Source of the DNA: Candidatus Liptonbacteria bacterium RIFOXYD1_FULL_36_11 | GTDB lineage: Bacteria; Patescibacteriota; Minisyncoccia; UBA6257; XYB1-36-10 | Assembly (NCBI GenBank): GCA_001821375.1 | Contig: MHLG01000004.1 | Span: forward strand, 4,685-10,066 | DNA length: 5,382 nt | Direction: 5' to 3' | The notes under the pieces: model-generated | The model's input: the letters and a program-made list of their open reading frames with translations, nothing else | The model's database searches: none | What the model was told of the DNA's origin: nothing | In this document: in pieces, positions 4,878 to 5,382 of the stretch | Layout of the letters: each line of letters begins with the position of its first letter | How positions within the stretch are numbered: position 1 is the stretch's first letter | Position numbers and translations under genes: made by a program

Positions 4878-5382
4878 TGGCTCAAGATAAAATAAAAATT
4901 CCGCCGCAAAATCTAGAAGCCGAAAAAATTGTTTTAGGCTCACTTTTAATAGATAAAAACGCTATTTATAAAATTGCGGATATTTTAGATTACAAAGATT
5001 TTTACAACCCGATCCACGAAAAAATTTATCACGCCATCTTTGAACTTTTTGGCAAAAATCAGCCAATTGATATTCTCACCCTGTCAAACTTTTTCAAAGA
5101 AAAAGGCGATTTGTCAGCTATTGGTGGCTCTGCTTTTCTTACTGAACTCGTCAATTCTGTAGCGACTTCCTCTCATGTGGAACATTACGCCACTATTGTT
5201 AAAGAAAAGAAAATACTCCGCGACCTTATAGACCTTTCTTCCTTTATTGGCGAAAGCGTTTTTAATTCTTCTGACACTGTGGATGAGTTAGTTGATAGAA
5301 TAGAACAAAAAATAGTCTCCGTTTCCCAAAAATCAATCGTCCAAAAACTAGTAAATATAAGAGACGAACTTAAAGAAGCTTT
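4877..5382 (+). CDS. dnaB: Replicative DNA helicase DnaB, N-terminal part (cut by window end)
   Basis: The 168 visible residues are the N-terminal part of the hexameric 5'-3' helicase that unwinds DNA at the replication fork and recruits primase. The start IPPQNLEAEKIVLGSLLID is the family signature. FYNPIHEKIYHAI, the helical segment with GGSAFLTELVNSVATSSHVE, and HYATIVKEKKILRDLI follow in the expected order of the N-terminal domain (about residues 8-110). The last residues, KLVNIRDELKEA, enter the linker helix before the RecA-like ATPase domain, which lies beyond the window along with the Walker motifs. The ATG shares its A with the cysS stop (TAATG), so the ribosome can restart there without a Shine-Dalgarno site, and none is visible. 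I see no frameshift or stop in the visible part. An intein, common in dnaB further downstream, cannot be judged here. Confidence 0.95.
   Translation, partial: MAQDKIKIPPQNLEAEKIVLGSLLIDKNAIYKIADILDYKDFYNPIHEKIYHAIFELFGKNQPIDILTLSNFFKEKGDLSAIGGSAFLTELVNSVATSSHVEHYATIVKEKKILRDLIDLSSFIGESVFNSSDTVDELVDRIEQKIVSVSQKSIVQKLVNIRDELKEA

Noticed and set aside
1..5382. Mobile element, CRISPR array, tRNA, rRNA, riboswitch or defence system
   Set aside because: No transposase, spaced repeats, cloverleaf, rRNA-like stretch or recognised defence domain was seen; the window looks like chromosomal housekeeping DNA with orphan genes.

Overview
The window reads as an AT-rich, lysine- and phenylalanine-rich, densely packed bacterial chromosome. 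The gene types are housekeeping ones (cell-wall transpeptidase, ribosomal protein, aminoacyl-tRNA synthetase, replicative helicase) in an unusual order, mixed with small proteins I do not recognise. The divergent housekeeping proteins, tiny gaps and plus-strand genes without Shine-Dalgarno sequences suggest a reduced-genome lineage such as the Candidate Phyla Radiation (Patescibacteria, Parcubacteria-like). This placement is an inference from style, not from a marker phylogeny. One gene ends on TGA, so the standard bacterial code fits better than a code in which TGA encodes glycine.

Layout. (1) 1-674, plus: the C-terminal part of a penicillin-binding protein 2-type transpeptidase, cut by the window edge. 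(2) 683-1097, minus: an orphan gene for an 89-residue basic protein with a candidate promoter, a Shine-Dalgarno site and an intrinsic terminator. (3) 1160-2797, plus: a tight three-gene cluster of a GalT-family nucleotidylyltransferase, a three-helix membrane protein and ribosomal protein bL21, closed by a hairpin terminator at 2805-2837. (4) 2848-3354, minus: a 168-residue protein of unknown function that converges on the same hairpin. (5) 3420-5382, plus: cysteinyl-tRNA synthetase followed by the replicative helicase DnaB, whose start codon overlaps the cysS stop codon by one base; dnaB runs off the window.

The most interesting signals are regulatory and catalytic. The cysS promoter (TTGCCA, 18 bases, TATAAT with an extended TG) puts the expected transcription start exactly on the A of the cysS ATG, predicting a leaderless mRNA. 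Its -35 box lies on the same bases as a candidate -35 box for the divergent 168-residue gene. The CysRS has Asp where the E. coli enzyme has the zinc-binding Cys209. The GalT homologue has lost one cysteine of its first zinc site but keeps a full second site of the plant ADP-glucose phosphorylase type, so its real substrate is open. I see no mobile element, CRISPR array, tRNA, rRNA or defence system. There is no gene-free stretch over 300 bases if the two minus-strand orphan genes are accepted.
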